Shown here piece by piece: positions 11,051-22,200 of a stretch of 64,000 nucleotides of DNA; position 1 is the first letter of the stretch, and each line of letters begins with the position of its first letter. Under the pieces are notes generated by a model, which was not told the origin of the DNA, did no database searches, and worked only from the letters and a program-made list of their open reading frames with translations. Location: positions 1-64,000 of the forward strand of contig JAOTOM010004677.1 in NCBI GenBank assembly GCA_034440615.1, written 5' to 3'. The stretch is from Ashinkailepas kermadecensis (lineage: Eukaryota; Arthropoda; Thecostraca; Neolepadidae). A program made the position numbers and the translations under genes.

Positions 11051-11912
11051 GCTGACGGCGAGCCGACTATTGTCATCCGTCCAAGGTGAGCAGCTAGTCA
11101 TTTGCAGGTGATTTTTCAGCGGATTAGGTAGCCGTCGTGTGCCGCGTGCCCACGGTTTCTTTGTTTGCGGTGGTTTCTTTGCCTTTGTCGGCGTCCTTGT
11201 GTTTTCGTCGCGTCACTTGCGTGTTTTCTTTTCTCTCACTGTTGTACACGAACGCCGTGCCTAGCTCTCCGAGGTGTTGACTCAGAGCTGCTGACGTCTC
11301 GCGGAACTTCTGCCCGGCCTCGATGAGCCCTAAGTAGTTTCCTCTTGTGACAAAGACATTCTGATTCTGATAGCCTTTGTATTGTCTCAGCATTTTGGTA
11401 GCTCATTCATTAGTGTAACGGTGAGCAAGATAAATTACCGATAGTGCTGGAGTGCTCAATAGGAGCGCTCCCGTGGCAGTGCTCGAAAAAGCCTGGGCTA
11501 GTGCTGAAGCACTACACACGAAATGTACGGTACCGTCACTCTGCAAGTGCTCAGATCTCGCTCATGTGCGGACTATAAACCACTATTCGCGCAATATGTT
11601 CTACGGTGGCCTTGTCGAAGTTTCTAAACTGCGTCCAGTAGCGTAGCAAGTCGGCGGGGCGGTGGGCGCAGGTCGGAGAGCAGACGTGACAAGACCCCAT
11701 GTGGCAGGCGCGATAACACGTTCCTTTTCGTGTTAATTTTATGGCTGCTGGCTGAAATGGTAAATGCATGTTTGCTTCCCCCCTCCATCAACGGTCACCT
11801 ATGATCCCCAAACAGCTGTCGGCATCCGGGTTGTATACGGCCCCATATAACTGCGCCCATAAAACTGCGCCACTGGGCAGTGTGCAAGCTCAAAACAGAG
11901 TAGTTCTTCCTG
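11051..11912. other. Unique sequence, no gene recognised
   Basis: The first part may be 3' untranslated sequence of the adjacent retrotransposon relic. The remainder is unique, moderate-GC DNA. Open frames on either strand have no recognisable similarity. Confidence 0.45.
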
Positions 11913-13953
11913 GCTCCACGATCCTCAACCCTGGCAACTGACGGCGTGCGTGGGGCAGGGGCGTCCCTCACGCCCTCCTTACACCGCGCTCCTGACTCCA
12001 CCATCCTCAGTCATGACAACTGACGGCGCGCGTGGGACAGGGGCGTCCCTCACGCCCTCCTTACACCGCGCTCCTGACTCCACCATCCTCAGTCATGACA
12101 ACTGACGGCGCGCGTGGGACAGGGGCGTCCCTCACGCCCTCCTTACACCGCGCTCCTGACTCCGCCACCCTCAGTCATGACAACTGACGGCGCACGTGGG
12201 ACATGGGGCGTCCCTCACGCCCTCCTTACACCGCGCTCCTGACTCCACCATCCTCAGTCATGACAACTGACGGCGTGCGTGGGACAGGGCGTCCCTCCGC
12301 CCTCCTTACACCGCGCTCCTGACTCCACCATCCTCAGTCATGACAACTGACGGCGCGCGCGGGACAGGGGCGTCCCTCACGCCCTCCTTACACCGCGCTC
12401 CTGACTCCACCACCTCAGTCATGACAACTGACGGCGCGCGTGGGACGGGGCGTCCCTCACGCCCTCCTTACACCGCGCTCCTGACTCCACCATCCTCAGT
12501 CATGACAACTGACGGCGCGCGTGGGACATGGGGCGTCCCTCACGCCCTCCTTACACCGCGCTCCTGACTCCGGCCACCCTCAGTCATGACAACTGACGCG
12601 CGCGTGGGACATGGGGCGTCCTCACGCCCTCCTTACACCGCGCTCCTGACTCCACCATCCTCAGTCATGACAACTGACGGCGCGCGCGGGACAGGGGCGT
12701 CCCTCACGCCCTCCTTACACCGCGCTCCTGACTCCACCTCCCCCCTCTCCCCTCAGTCATGACAACTGACGGCGCGCGTGGGACAGGGGCGTCCCTCACG
12801 CCCTCCTTACACCGCGCTCCTGACTCCACCATCCTCAGTCATGACAACTGACGGCGCACGTGGGACAGGGGCGTCCCTCACGCCCTCCTTACACCGCGCT
12901 CCTGACTCCGCCACCCTCAGTCATGACAACTGACGGCGCGCGTGGGACAGGGGCGTCCCTCACGCCCTCCTTACACCGCGCTCCTGACTCCACCATCCTC
13001 AGTCATGGCAACTGACGGCGCGCGCGGGACAGGGGCGTCCCTCACGCCCTCCTTACACCGCGCTCCTGACTCCACCATCCTCAGTCATGACAACTGACGG
13101 CGCGCGTGGGACAGGGGCGTCCCTCACGCCCTCCTTACACCGCGCTCCTGACTCCACCATCCTCAGTCATGACAACTGACGGCGCACGTGGGACAGGGGC
13201 GTCCCTCCGCCCTCCTTACACCGCGCTCCTGACTCCACCACCCTCAGTCATGACAACTGACGGCGCACGTGGGACAGGGGCGTCCCTCCGCCCTCCTTAC
13301 ACCGCGCTCCTGACTCCACCACCCTCAGTCATGACAACTGACGGCGCACGTGGGACAGGGGCGTCCCTCCGCCCTCCTTACACCGCGCTCCTGACTCCAC
13401 CACCCTCAGTCATGACAACTGACGGCGCACGTGGGACAGGGGCGTCCCTCCGCCCTCCTTACACCGCGCTCCTGACTCCACCATCCTCAGTCATGGCAAC
13501 TGACGGCGCGCGTGGGACAGGGGCGTCCCTCACGCCCTCCTTACACCGCGCTCCTGACTCCACCATCCTCAGTCATGACAACTGACGGCGCGCGTGGGAC
13601 AGGGGCGTCCCTCACGCCCTCCTTACACCGCGCTCCTGACTCCACCATCCTCAGTCATGACAACTGACGGCGCGCGCGGGCATGGGCGTCCCTCACGCCC
13701 TCCTTACACCGCGCTCCTGACTCCACCATCCTCAGTCATGACAACTGACGGCGTGCGTGGGGAAGGGGCGTCCCTCACGCCCTCCTTACACCGCGCTCCT
13801 GACTCCACCATCCTCAGTCATGACAACTGACGGCGCGCGCGGGACAGGGGCGTCCCTCACGCCCTCCTTACACCGCGCTCCTGACTCCACCATCCTCAGT
13901 CATGACAACTGACGGCGCACGTGGGACATGGGGTGCCTGTCACGCGCTCCTTA
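11913..13953. repeat. 82-bp minisatellite
   Basis: About 25 copies of an 82-bp unit containing CTCCTTACACCGCGCTCCTG and CAGTCATGACAACTGACGG. Copies are very similar. Scattered differences include loss of A in CTCACGCC (giving CTCCGCC, mostly clustered at 13200-13460) and GGGACAGGGG versus GGGACATGGGG. A small insertion of about 14 bases lies near 12740. The unit includes TCATGA. The first copy (11913) and the last are diverged. Confidence 0.96.
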
Positions 13954-14073
13954 CGAAGCGAGAGGCGACCGACAACCGCCGCGTTCCGCACGGGATTACC
14001 AGCGCGCTCCATATACACGCAGGCGGTCGCATCGGATACGATCTGGGCCGTGATGAGGGTGGCCGAGCGGGCA

Positions 14074-14467
14074 CATTAGCGGCGGCCTTGCGACGTTAGT
14101 GGCGGCCATGCGACGTTAGTGGCGGCCATGCTACGTTAGTGGCGACATTAGTGGCGGCCGTGTGGCGTTAGTGGCGACATTAGTGGCGGCCGTGCTACGT
14201 TAGTGGTGGCCGTGCTACGTTAGTGGCGGCCGTGCTGCATTAGCGGCGGCCTTCCGACGTTAGTGGCGGCCATGCGACATTAGTGGCGGCCGTGTGGCGT
14301 TAGTGGCGGCCGTGTGGCATTAGTGGCGACATTAGTGGCGGCCGTGCTACGTTAGTGGCGGCCGTGCTGCATTAGTGGCGGCCGTGCGGCGTTAGTGACG
14401 ACCGTGCGGCGTTAGTGGCGGCCGTGCGGCGTTAGTGACGACCGTGCGGCGTTAGTGGCGGCCGTGT
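14074..14467. repeat. 20-bp tandem repeat
   Basis: About 20 copies of a GTTAGTGGCGGCCGTGCTAC-like unit. Shortened 14-base copies (GACATTAGTGGC) lie among them at about 14145, 14175 and 14325. It follows the 82-bp array after about 120 bp of unique sequence. Confidence 0.93.
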
Positions 14468-14689
14468 TGTTTGTTGTTTGTTCGGTGGGACCTTGCTAGA
14501 GCTCGTCAGGTCGATATCGTGATTGGGTTTATGGGGATATTTTAAGTAGGCGATTTTAAGACATTGGAAAATATAAATAAAACTTCAACCATCAACATCA
14601 ACTAAGTAAACTGAAGCTGATTGACTCACGCCATTGGAAATCTGTTGGCGGGAGAACGAAATCGATTGGACGAGGGTAGCAGAACCCGA
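14468..14689. other. AT-rich unique spacer
   Basis: Non-repetitive AT-rich DNA between two arrays, with no feature recognised. Confidence 0.45.
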
Positions 14690-15419
14690 CAACTCCCGAA
14701 CACGTCACCAATGTGTCGCAGAACCCATCCCGAACACATCATTAATGTGTCACAGAACACCTCCCGAACACCGCATTAATGTGTCGCAGAACACCCCGAC
14801 AGCATCATTAATGTGTCGCAGAACACCTCCCGAACACATCATTAATGTGTCACAGAACACCTCCCGAACACATCATTAATGTGTCACAGAACACCTCCCG
14901 AACACATCATTAATGTGTCGCAGAACACCTCCCGAACACGTCATTAATGTGTCACAGAACACCACCCGAGCACATCATTAATGTGTCGCAGAACACCTGA
15001 ATACATCATTAATGTGTCGCAGAACACACCGAACACTGCATTAATGTGTCGCAGAACCCATCCCGAACACTGCATTGATGTGTCGCAGAACACCCCGAAC
15101 ACTGCATTAATGTGTCGCAGAACACCTCCCGAACACGTCACTAATGTGTCGCAGAACACCTCCCGAACACTTCATTAATGTGTCACAGAACACCACCCGA
15201 ACACATCATTAATGTGTCGCAGAACACCTGAATACATCATTAATGTGTCGCAGAACACACTGAACACATCATTAATGTGCCGCAGAACACCTCCCAAATA
15301 CGGCATTGATGTGTCGCAGAACACTCCGAACACTGCATTAATGTTTCACAAAACACCTCCCGAACACATCATTAATGTGTCGCAGAACACCTCAAGAACA
15401 CATCATTAATGTGTCGCAG
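14690..15419. repeat. 34-bp tandem repeat with internal inverted repeat
   Basis: About 21 copies of a unit of about 34 bp (some 30-33). Most carry ACACATCATTAATGTGT, an imperfect palindrome around ATTAAT, followed by CGCAGAACACC. Variation is mainly in the CTCCC spacer and in CATCATT versus CTGCATT. Confidence 0.94.
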
Positions 15420-15512
15420 TTACAATGCATTACTCAACTGCACATCGCTCATTAACCCTCATAAATGATCCGCTCGCGAGCATGACAACCCACGCAGGTC
15501 ATGCACTGCCGC

Positions 15513-15735
15513 CTCTGTACTTAATGCTGCCTCTGTGCTGAACTGCTACCGCTGTACTGAACTGTGGCATCTGTACTGAACTGCGGCATCTGTGCTGAAC
15601 TGCTGCCACTGTACTGAACTGCGGTATCTATACTGAACGGTGGCATCTGTACTGAACTACAGCCTCTGTACTGAGCTGCTGTCTCTCTACTGGACTGCAG
15701 CCTCTGTATCGAACTGCTTTCTCTACTGAACTGCC
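15513..15735. repeat. 19-bp tandem repeat
   Basis: About 11-12 diverged copies of a CTGTACTGAACTGCGGCAT-like unit. The repeat at 34985-35520 has similar CTGTnCTGnnACTG vocabulary but a 27-bp step. Confidence 0.9.
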
Positions 15736-16675
15736 GCGACGGCCGTGCAGTTCCACCCAGTATTTGCACCGACGACTCGGCTAGCACTGCGCATTGCTAC
15801 TGGACTGCCACTGAGCTGCCGCTGCGACAATGCATCGCTCATTTTTCCACGCCGTTACCACCGCTAACGTACCTTGTTTATAGTTCAATTACGTAAGTTG
15901 TGTACGCGTGTTCGTATGTACACACTGCACCATGCGTCATTTGACATTGTTCATATTGACGCGTGCATTATTCATGAGTTGACACGTGGCTTTGCGCGCC
16001 AACGCCACCCCTGGGCCGTCGAGTATCGATCCCCCGGTCCTACTCATCGTCCCTGGCCCCCTGCCGGATCCCGGCTCACTTGCCGACAGGGGACGTGACG
16101 GGGGCGGGGGGGGGGATGAGGAAAACGGCGCCGGCCTGCACTGGTGCAGCACGCCGCCGACCGCGGCGGCCGGGACGGCCGGCTGCCAGTCTGGCCGCGA
16201 TTCGATCGCCGGCCGTTCCCACGCTCCACACTTGGCGACCGTCCGGGTGGAAACTCGACCTGCAAGGTGTGAACACGGCAGCCGCTGTCGAAACGATGGC
16301 GCTGCTCGAAGCCCCCCCCCCGAGCGGCCGAGCGGTGGCGGCCAGACAGATTGACGGCAAGATTTAAGGGGGTCGGTGCGAAATGGAGGTAGGCTGATTT
16401 GCTGGACATGTGTGGCCTAGTTTCGTTTTTTGTATCGTTGTTGCATGGTACCTCGTGCGTGTACGTGGGTGAACAATGGTAACAGTCCGGCTGTAGGTAG
16501 TCGACCGTCCCAGGTGAGTTGTAGCCAGTAAGGTAGAGCACACCACCACCTGGAGTCAGCCTGGACATTGGGTGTCCCCTGGCTTTCCCTGCGTGCTACA
16601 TTAGGTCAGCACACCAGACCCAGAGCTGTTGACGTCACAGTTCCGGCGGCCGAGCCGTCGCCGATTGGTTGCTGC
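15736..16675. other. Unique sequence, GC-rich centre
   Basis: Contains a CpG-rich block at about 16000-16360 with poly-G near 16105 and poly-C near 16311. Open frames overlap on both strands with no recognised family. Confidence 0.45.
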
Positions 16676-16925
16676 GCACGTGTGCGGCGGTACGCTCCAC
16701 GCGCGTCAGCTTGGCACACACGTGTGCAGTGGTACGCTCCACGCGCGTCAGCTTGGCACACACGTGTGCAGTGGTACGCTCCACGCGCGTCAGCTTGGCA
16801 CACACGTGTGCGGCGGTACGCTCCACGGGCGTCAGTTTGGCACGCAGGTGTGCGGCGGTACGCTCCACGTGCGTCAGCTTGGCACGCAGGTGTGCGGCGG
16901 TACGCTTCACGTGCTTCAGCCTGGG
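16676..16925. repeat. 42-bp tandem repeat with CACGTG in most units
   Basis: Six copies of a 42-bp unit containing CGGTACGCTCCACG and GTCAGCTTGGCAC. The unit junction reads CACACGTGTG in three copies and GCACGTGTGC at the left edge, giving a CACGTG E-box. In the last two copies it has drifted to GCAGGTGTG. Confidence 0.92.
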
Positions 16926-17034
16926 ACTATCCCTCAGCCTTCAAGTCTGTAGCATCGTTGTGTCCCGCAGCCTGTCGACCTGGCAGTGACACAGCTTTGT
17001 CACAGTCTGTTAGCCTGACGGTAGCACTGTTATG

Positions 17035-17305
17035 CCCCTCAGTCTGTCAACCTGTCCTTAGTCTGTCAGCCTGTCCTCAGTCTGTCAGCCTGTCACCAGC
17101 CTGTCAGCCTGTCCTCAGTCTGTCAGCCTGTCCTCAGTCTGTCAGTCTGTCCTCAGTCTGTCAGCCTGTCCTCAGTATGTCAGCCTGTCCTCAGTCTGTC
17201 AGCCTGTCCTCAGTCTGTCGGCCTGTCCTCAGTCTGTCAGCCTGTCTGTCTGTCTGTCCGCAGGGTGTCAATCTGTCAGTCTGTCCGCAGGGTGTCGGCC
17301 TGTCG
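17035..17305. repeat. 19-bp tandem repeat (CTGTCAGCCTGTCCTCAGT)
   Basis: About 13 copies of CAGTCTGTCAGCCTGTCCT and variants, decaying rightwards into CTGT runs and two CCGCAGGGTGTC segments. Confidence 0.92.
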
Positions 17306-18296
17306 GCTCGTCGATATATTACTGTTGGATCTCTCAGGCTGTCAGCCCTCCAGCGAGCCGCCCATCCCCCAATAGCTCGCACAGGCTACCAGCCCGCCTG
17401 TGCTGTGTGTCCGTTAGCCTGAAGCCCGTCGGCAGCGCGCCTGTCTGTCGGCCCCTCTGCGGGACGTCGGCCCGCCGTCAGCTCGTTGTCGACCTGCCGT
17501 CGACCCGTTGTCATCCCGTTGTCGGCCCGCCGTCGGCTCGCCGTCAGCTCGTTGTCTACCTGCCGTCGGCCCATTGCCGGTAGCACGCTGTGCTGTCTGT
17601 CGGCCTGTCCCTGGTGAGCCGGTGGCGTCCAAGTTGGCGTGCGCCCGTCGAACACTCGTTGCCAGCGCTAGTCAGCCGCAGCGACCGACCGCTCGTGCAT
17701 TGAAGGGCGCTGCAGGAGCGCCGAAGGACGAGTCGGTGCCTCAAGGGCGCCGGCTCGACGTCGTCGTCGGCGCTCTTCACTCACGCGGCCGCGTCATCGA
17801 GCCGGAATCTGCCCGGAAACACCCCGCCTTCGGGTCCGCTCCCGGAGCCGGCAGTCGTGCCGGCCGCCTGCTTATGTACACAGCTAATCGACGGCGTCGC
17901 CCGGCGCAGCGCGCGCTGCGTGTGGGTCGACGGGTGGTGGGCGGGCAAGCCGGCGGACGTAGCACCTGCCGCGCCCGTGCCAGTGCGTGTGCGCCGGCGT
18001 GTTTGTGCGCGGCGCAGAACGTCAGCCGGTTTGTTGCCTCACCCGGCCGGTCTGTTGTCGCCGCGCGCGCGCGCGCGCCGTCGGCGCTGGTTCGCCGAAC
18101 GCCCTCTGCCGTGCGGCCGATTTGTTGACGTATTGCGCGCCGTCGGCGCTGGCTCGCCGAACGCCCTCTGCCGTGCGATGCGGACGATTTGCTGACGCGT
18201 TGTCGCAGCGGGCGCGGTGTGTGGCGGCGGCGCCACGCCGGGCGGGGTGCCGTGCCGCCGCTGACTTGGTGCGCCGGCCACCGGTCGTCCGGTCGA
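17306..18296. other. GC-rich unique and weakly repetitive sequence
   Basis: An irregular GTCGGCCCGCCGTC-like repeat at about 17440-17570 is followed by CpG-rich unique DNA. A CG dinucleotide run lies at about 18060-18079. A diverged duplication (CGAACGCCCTCTGCCGTGCG) occurs near 18098 and 18157. No gene was recognised. Confidence 0.5.
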
Positions 18297-18412
18297 AGCC
18301 GCCGGTTGTGGTCTGCCCGCCCAGCGGTGGTCCGCCCGTTGCGGTCTGCCCGCCCAGCGGTGGTCCGCCCGTTGCGGTCTGCCCGCCCAGCGGTGGTCCG
18401 CCCGTTGTCGTC
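18297..18412. repeat. 33-bp tandem repeat
   Basis: About 3.5 copies of a 33-bp unit with CCCAGCGGTGGTCCGCCCGT. Its length is a multiple of three, so all frames pass through it. Confidence 0.9.
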
Positions 18413-18954
18413 GGTGCACGTTGGTGGTGTTGGTTCCAACTCGCCCGGCTTTGGGGCTCGTCCAGGCGTGGTTGCGTGATTGTTTAGGGTTTACGTCACC
18501 GGTTTAGTAATGGTAGTGGTGGTAAAACGAGCGCATTAGCACTGGTTTCTGTGTCTGCATGGATGCTATTCGCACGTGTGGCAATATTGCCACACGTATT
18601 TAGCGTCGCTACTTAGCGTCGACAAAACAAGGGTAGCTACCGCAGCTTGACTTTGCTCTCCGTGCTCATATATGCTCGTGGTGGTCACTTTCACACTTAG
18701 TACAGTTGTTTTCTGGTGTTGGCCGGATAATTACACGATTCCTTCCATTTTGCCATCCAAGCCTTTCGTCGACCTTGAGGGGTGGCAGAGCAGCGCCGAC
18801 CACTTCAAGCCACTCGCTGCTTGTGTGAAATCAGGGGTTTGTCGGGACACGTGTCCTCCCCTCCCCTCTGCGGGTCCACCTTTTCTTTTCTCTTTTCTCG
18901 TCATGCACATTCTCCGTTCTCGTCAGGCGTGACGTATGTCCTGAGCAGAAAGCA
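18413..18954. other. Unique sequence, no gene recognised
   Basis: Moderate-GC unique DNA. An 86-codon plus-strand frame (18672-18932) resembles nothing I know. Confidence 0.45.
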
Positions 18955-18989
18955 GTTTAGTTATTTGGGTTTTAGGGCGCCTCGACCAA
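18955..18989 (-). mobile_element. Short retro-insertion, GCGCCCTAAAGCCC family
   Basis: On the minus strand this reads GGTCGAGGCGCCCTAAAACC followed by CAAATAAC, matching the shared core and 3' tail of at least nine other copies in the window. No clear target-site duplication. Confidence 0.65.
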
Positions 18990-19059
18990 ACAGACGGCGC
19001 TTTATTTAGTACGTCAGGTAACGGATTTGTCATTGCCAGAAAACGGGCTTGTCCTCTCG

Positions 19060-19247
19060 TTAGCTGGCGGGTCCGTCCTTGTCAGGCAGCGAGTCCGTGC
19101 TCGTCAGACAGCGGGTCTGCTCCTGTCGGATGGTGGGTCCGTTGTCATCAGGTAGCGGGTCTGTTCCTGTCGGATGGTGGGTCCGTTGTATCGAAGGGTT
19201 GTTTTATTTTGTTTTCTTATTGTTATGGGTTGTTTATTGGTCGTTGT
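19060..19247. repeat. Left edge of the 44-bp satellite, 22-bp monomers
   Basis: Diverged 22-bp monomers lead into the main satellite: GCGGGTCCGTCCTTGTCAGG, GCGAGTCCGTGCTCGTCAGA, GCGGGTCTGCTCCTGTCGGA, then 44-bp units. A T-rich interruption of about 58 bp (19190-19247) breaks one unit before the uniform array resumes. Confidence 0.88.
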
Positions 19248-22200
19248 TGGTAGCGGGTCTGTTCCTGTCGGATGGTGGGTCCGTTGTCATCAGGTAGCGG
19301 GTCTGTTCCTGTCGGATGGTGGGTCCGTTGTCATCAGGTAGCGGGTCTGTTCCTGTCGGATGGTGGGTCCGTTGTCATCAGGTAGCGGGTCTGTTCCTGT
19401 CGGATGGTGGGTCCGTTGTCATCAGGTAGCGGGTCTGTTCCTGTCGGATGGTGGGTCCGTTGTCATCAGGTAGCGGGTCTGTTCCTGTCGGATGGTGGGT
19501 CCGTTGTCATCAGGTAGCGGGTCTGTTCCTGTCGGATGGTGGGTCCGTTGTCATCAGGTAGCGGGTCTGTTCCTGTCGGATGGTGGGTCCGTTGTCATCA
19601 GGTAGCGGGTCTGTTCCTGTCGGATGGTGGGTCCGTTGTCATCAGGTAGCGGGTCTGTTCCTGTCGGATGGTGGGTCCGTTGTCATCAGGTAGCGGGTCT
19701 GTTCCTGTCGGATGGTGGGTCCGTTGTCATCAGACAGCGGGTCTGTTCCTGTCGGATGGTGGGTCCGTTGTCATCAGGTAGCGGGTCTGTTCCTGTCGGA
19801 TGGTGGGTCCGTTGTCATCAGGTAGCGGGTCTGTTCCTGTCGGATGGTGGGTCCGTTGTCATCAGGTAGCGGGTCTGTTCCTGTCGGATGGTGGGTCCGT
19901 TGTCATCAGGTAGCGGGTCTGTTCCTGTCGGATGGTGGGTCCGTTGTCATCAGGTAGCGGGTCTGTTCCTGTCGGATGGTGGGTCCGTTGTCATCAGGTA
20001 GCGGGTCTGTTCCTGTCGGATGGTGGGTCCGTTGTCATCAGACAGCGGGTCTGTTCCTGTCGGATGGTGGGTCCGTTGTCATCAGGTAGCGGGTCTGTTC
20101 CTGTCGGATGGTGGGTCCGTTGTCATCAGGTAGCGGGTCTGTTCCTGTCGGATGGTGGGTCCGTTGTCATCAGGTAGCGGGTCTGTTCCTGTCGGATGGT
20201 GGGTCCGTTGTCATCAGGTAGCGGGTCTGTTCCTGTCGGATGGTGGGTCCGTTGTCATCAGGTAGCGGGTCTGTTCCTGTCGGATGGTGGGTCCGTTGTC
20301 ATCAGGTAGCGGGTCTGTTCCTGTCGGATGGTGGGTCCGTTGTCATCAGGTAGCGGGTCTGTTCCTGTCGGATGGTGGGTCCGTTGTCATCAGGTAGCGG
20401 GTCTGTTCCTGTCGGATGGTGGGTCCGTTGTCATCAGGTAGCGGGTCTGTTCCTGTCGGATGGTGGGTCCGTTGTCATCAGGTAGCGGGTCTGTTCCTGT
20501 CGGATGGTGGGTCCGTTGTCATCAGGTAGCGGGTCTGTTCCTGTCGGATGGTGGGTCCGTTGTCATCAGGTAGCGGGTCTGTTCCTGTCGGATGGTGGGT
20601 CCGTTGTCATCAGGTAGGCGGGTCTGTTCTCTGTCGGATGGTGGGTCCGTTGTCATCAGGTAGCGGGTCTGTTCCTGTCGGATGGTGGGTCCGTTGTCAT
20701 CAGGTAGCGGGTCTGTTCCTGTCGGATGGTGGGTCCGTTGTCATCAGGTAGCGGGTCTGTTCCTGTCGGATGGTGGGTCCGTTGTCATCAGGTAGCGGGT
20801 CTGTTCCTGTCGGATGGTGGGTCCGTTGTCATCAGACAGCGGGTCTGTTCCTGTCGGATGGTGGGTCCGTTGTCATCAGGTAGCGGGTCTGTTCCTGTCG
20901 GATGGTGGGTCCGTTGTCATCAGGTAGCGGGTCTGTTCCTGTCGGATGGTGGGTCCGTTGTCATCAGGTAGCGGGTCTGTTCCTGTCGGATGGTGGGTCC
21001 GTTGTCATCAGGTAGCGGGTCTGTTCCTGTCGGATGGTGGGTCCGTTGTCATCAGGTAGCGGGTCTGTTCCTGTCGGATGGTGGGTCCGTTGTCATCAGG
21101 TAGCGGGTCTGTTCCTGTCGGATGGTGGGTCCGTTGTCATCAGACAGCGGGTCTGTTCCTGTCGGATGGTGGGTCCGTTGTCATCAGGTAGCGGGTCTGT
21201 TCCTGTCGGATGGTGGGTCCGTTGTCATCAGACAGCGGGTCTGTTCCTGTCGGATGGTGGGTCCGTTGTCATCAGGTAGCGGGTCTGTTCCTGTCGGATG
21301 GTGGGTCCGTTGTCATCAGGTAGCGGGTCTGTTCCTGTCGGATGGTGGGTCCGTTGTCATCAGGTAGCGGGTCTGTTCCTGTCGGATGGTGGGTCCGTTG
21401 TCATCAGGTAGCGGGTCTGTTCCTGTCGGATGGTGGGTCCGTTGTCATCAGGTAGCGGGTCTGTTCCTGTCGGATGGTGGGTCCGTTGTCATCAGGTAGC
21501 GGGTCTGTTCCTGTCGGATGGTGGGTCCGTTGTCATCAGGTAGCGGGTCTGTTCCTGTCGGATGGTGGGTCCGTTGTCATCAGGTAGCGGGTCTGTTCCT
21601 GTCGGATGGTGGGTCCGTTGTCATCAGGTAGCGGGTCTGTTCCTGTCGATGGTGGGTCCGTTGTCATAGGTAGGGGTCTGTTCCTGTCGGATGGTGGGTC
21701 CGTTGTCATCAGGTAGCGGGTCTGTTCCTGTCGGATGGTGGGTCCGTTGTCATCAGGCAGCGGGTCTGTTCCTGTCGGATGGTGGGTCCGTTGTCATCAG
21801 GTAGCGGGTCTGTTCCTGTCGGATGGTGGGTCCGTTGTCATCAGGTAGCGGGTCTGTTCCTGTCGGATGGTGGGTCCGTTGTCATCAGGTAGCGGGTCTG
21901 TTCCTGTCGGATGGTGGGTCCGTTGTCATCAGGTAGCGGGTCTGTTCCTGTCGGATGGTGGGTCCGTTGTCATCAGGTAGCGGGTCTGTTCCTGTCGGAT
22001 GGTGGGTCCGTTGTCATCAGGTAGCGGGTCTGTTCCTGTCGGATGGTGGGTCCGTTGTCATCAGGTAGCGGGTCTGTTCCTGTCGGATGGTGGGTCCGTT
22101 GTCATCAGGTAGCGGGTCTGTTCCTGTCGGATGGTGGGTCCGTTGTCATCAGGTAGCGGGTCTGTTCCTGTCGGATGGTGGGTCCGTTGTCATCAGGTAG

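Noticed and set aside
18060..18079. CG dinucleotide run as a functional Z-DNA element
   Set aside because: It is short and lies in generally CpG-rich sequence; there is no evidence beyond composition.
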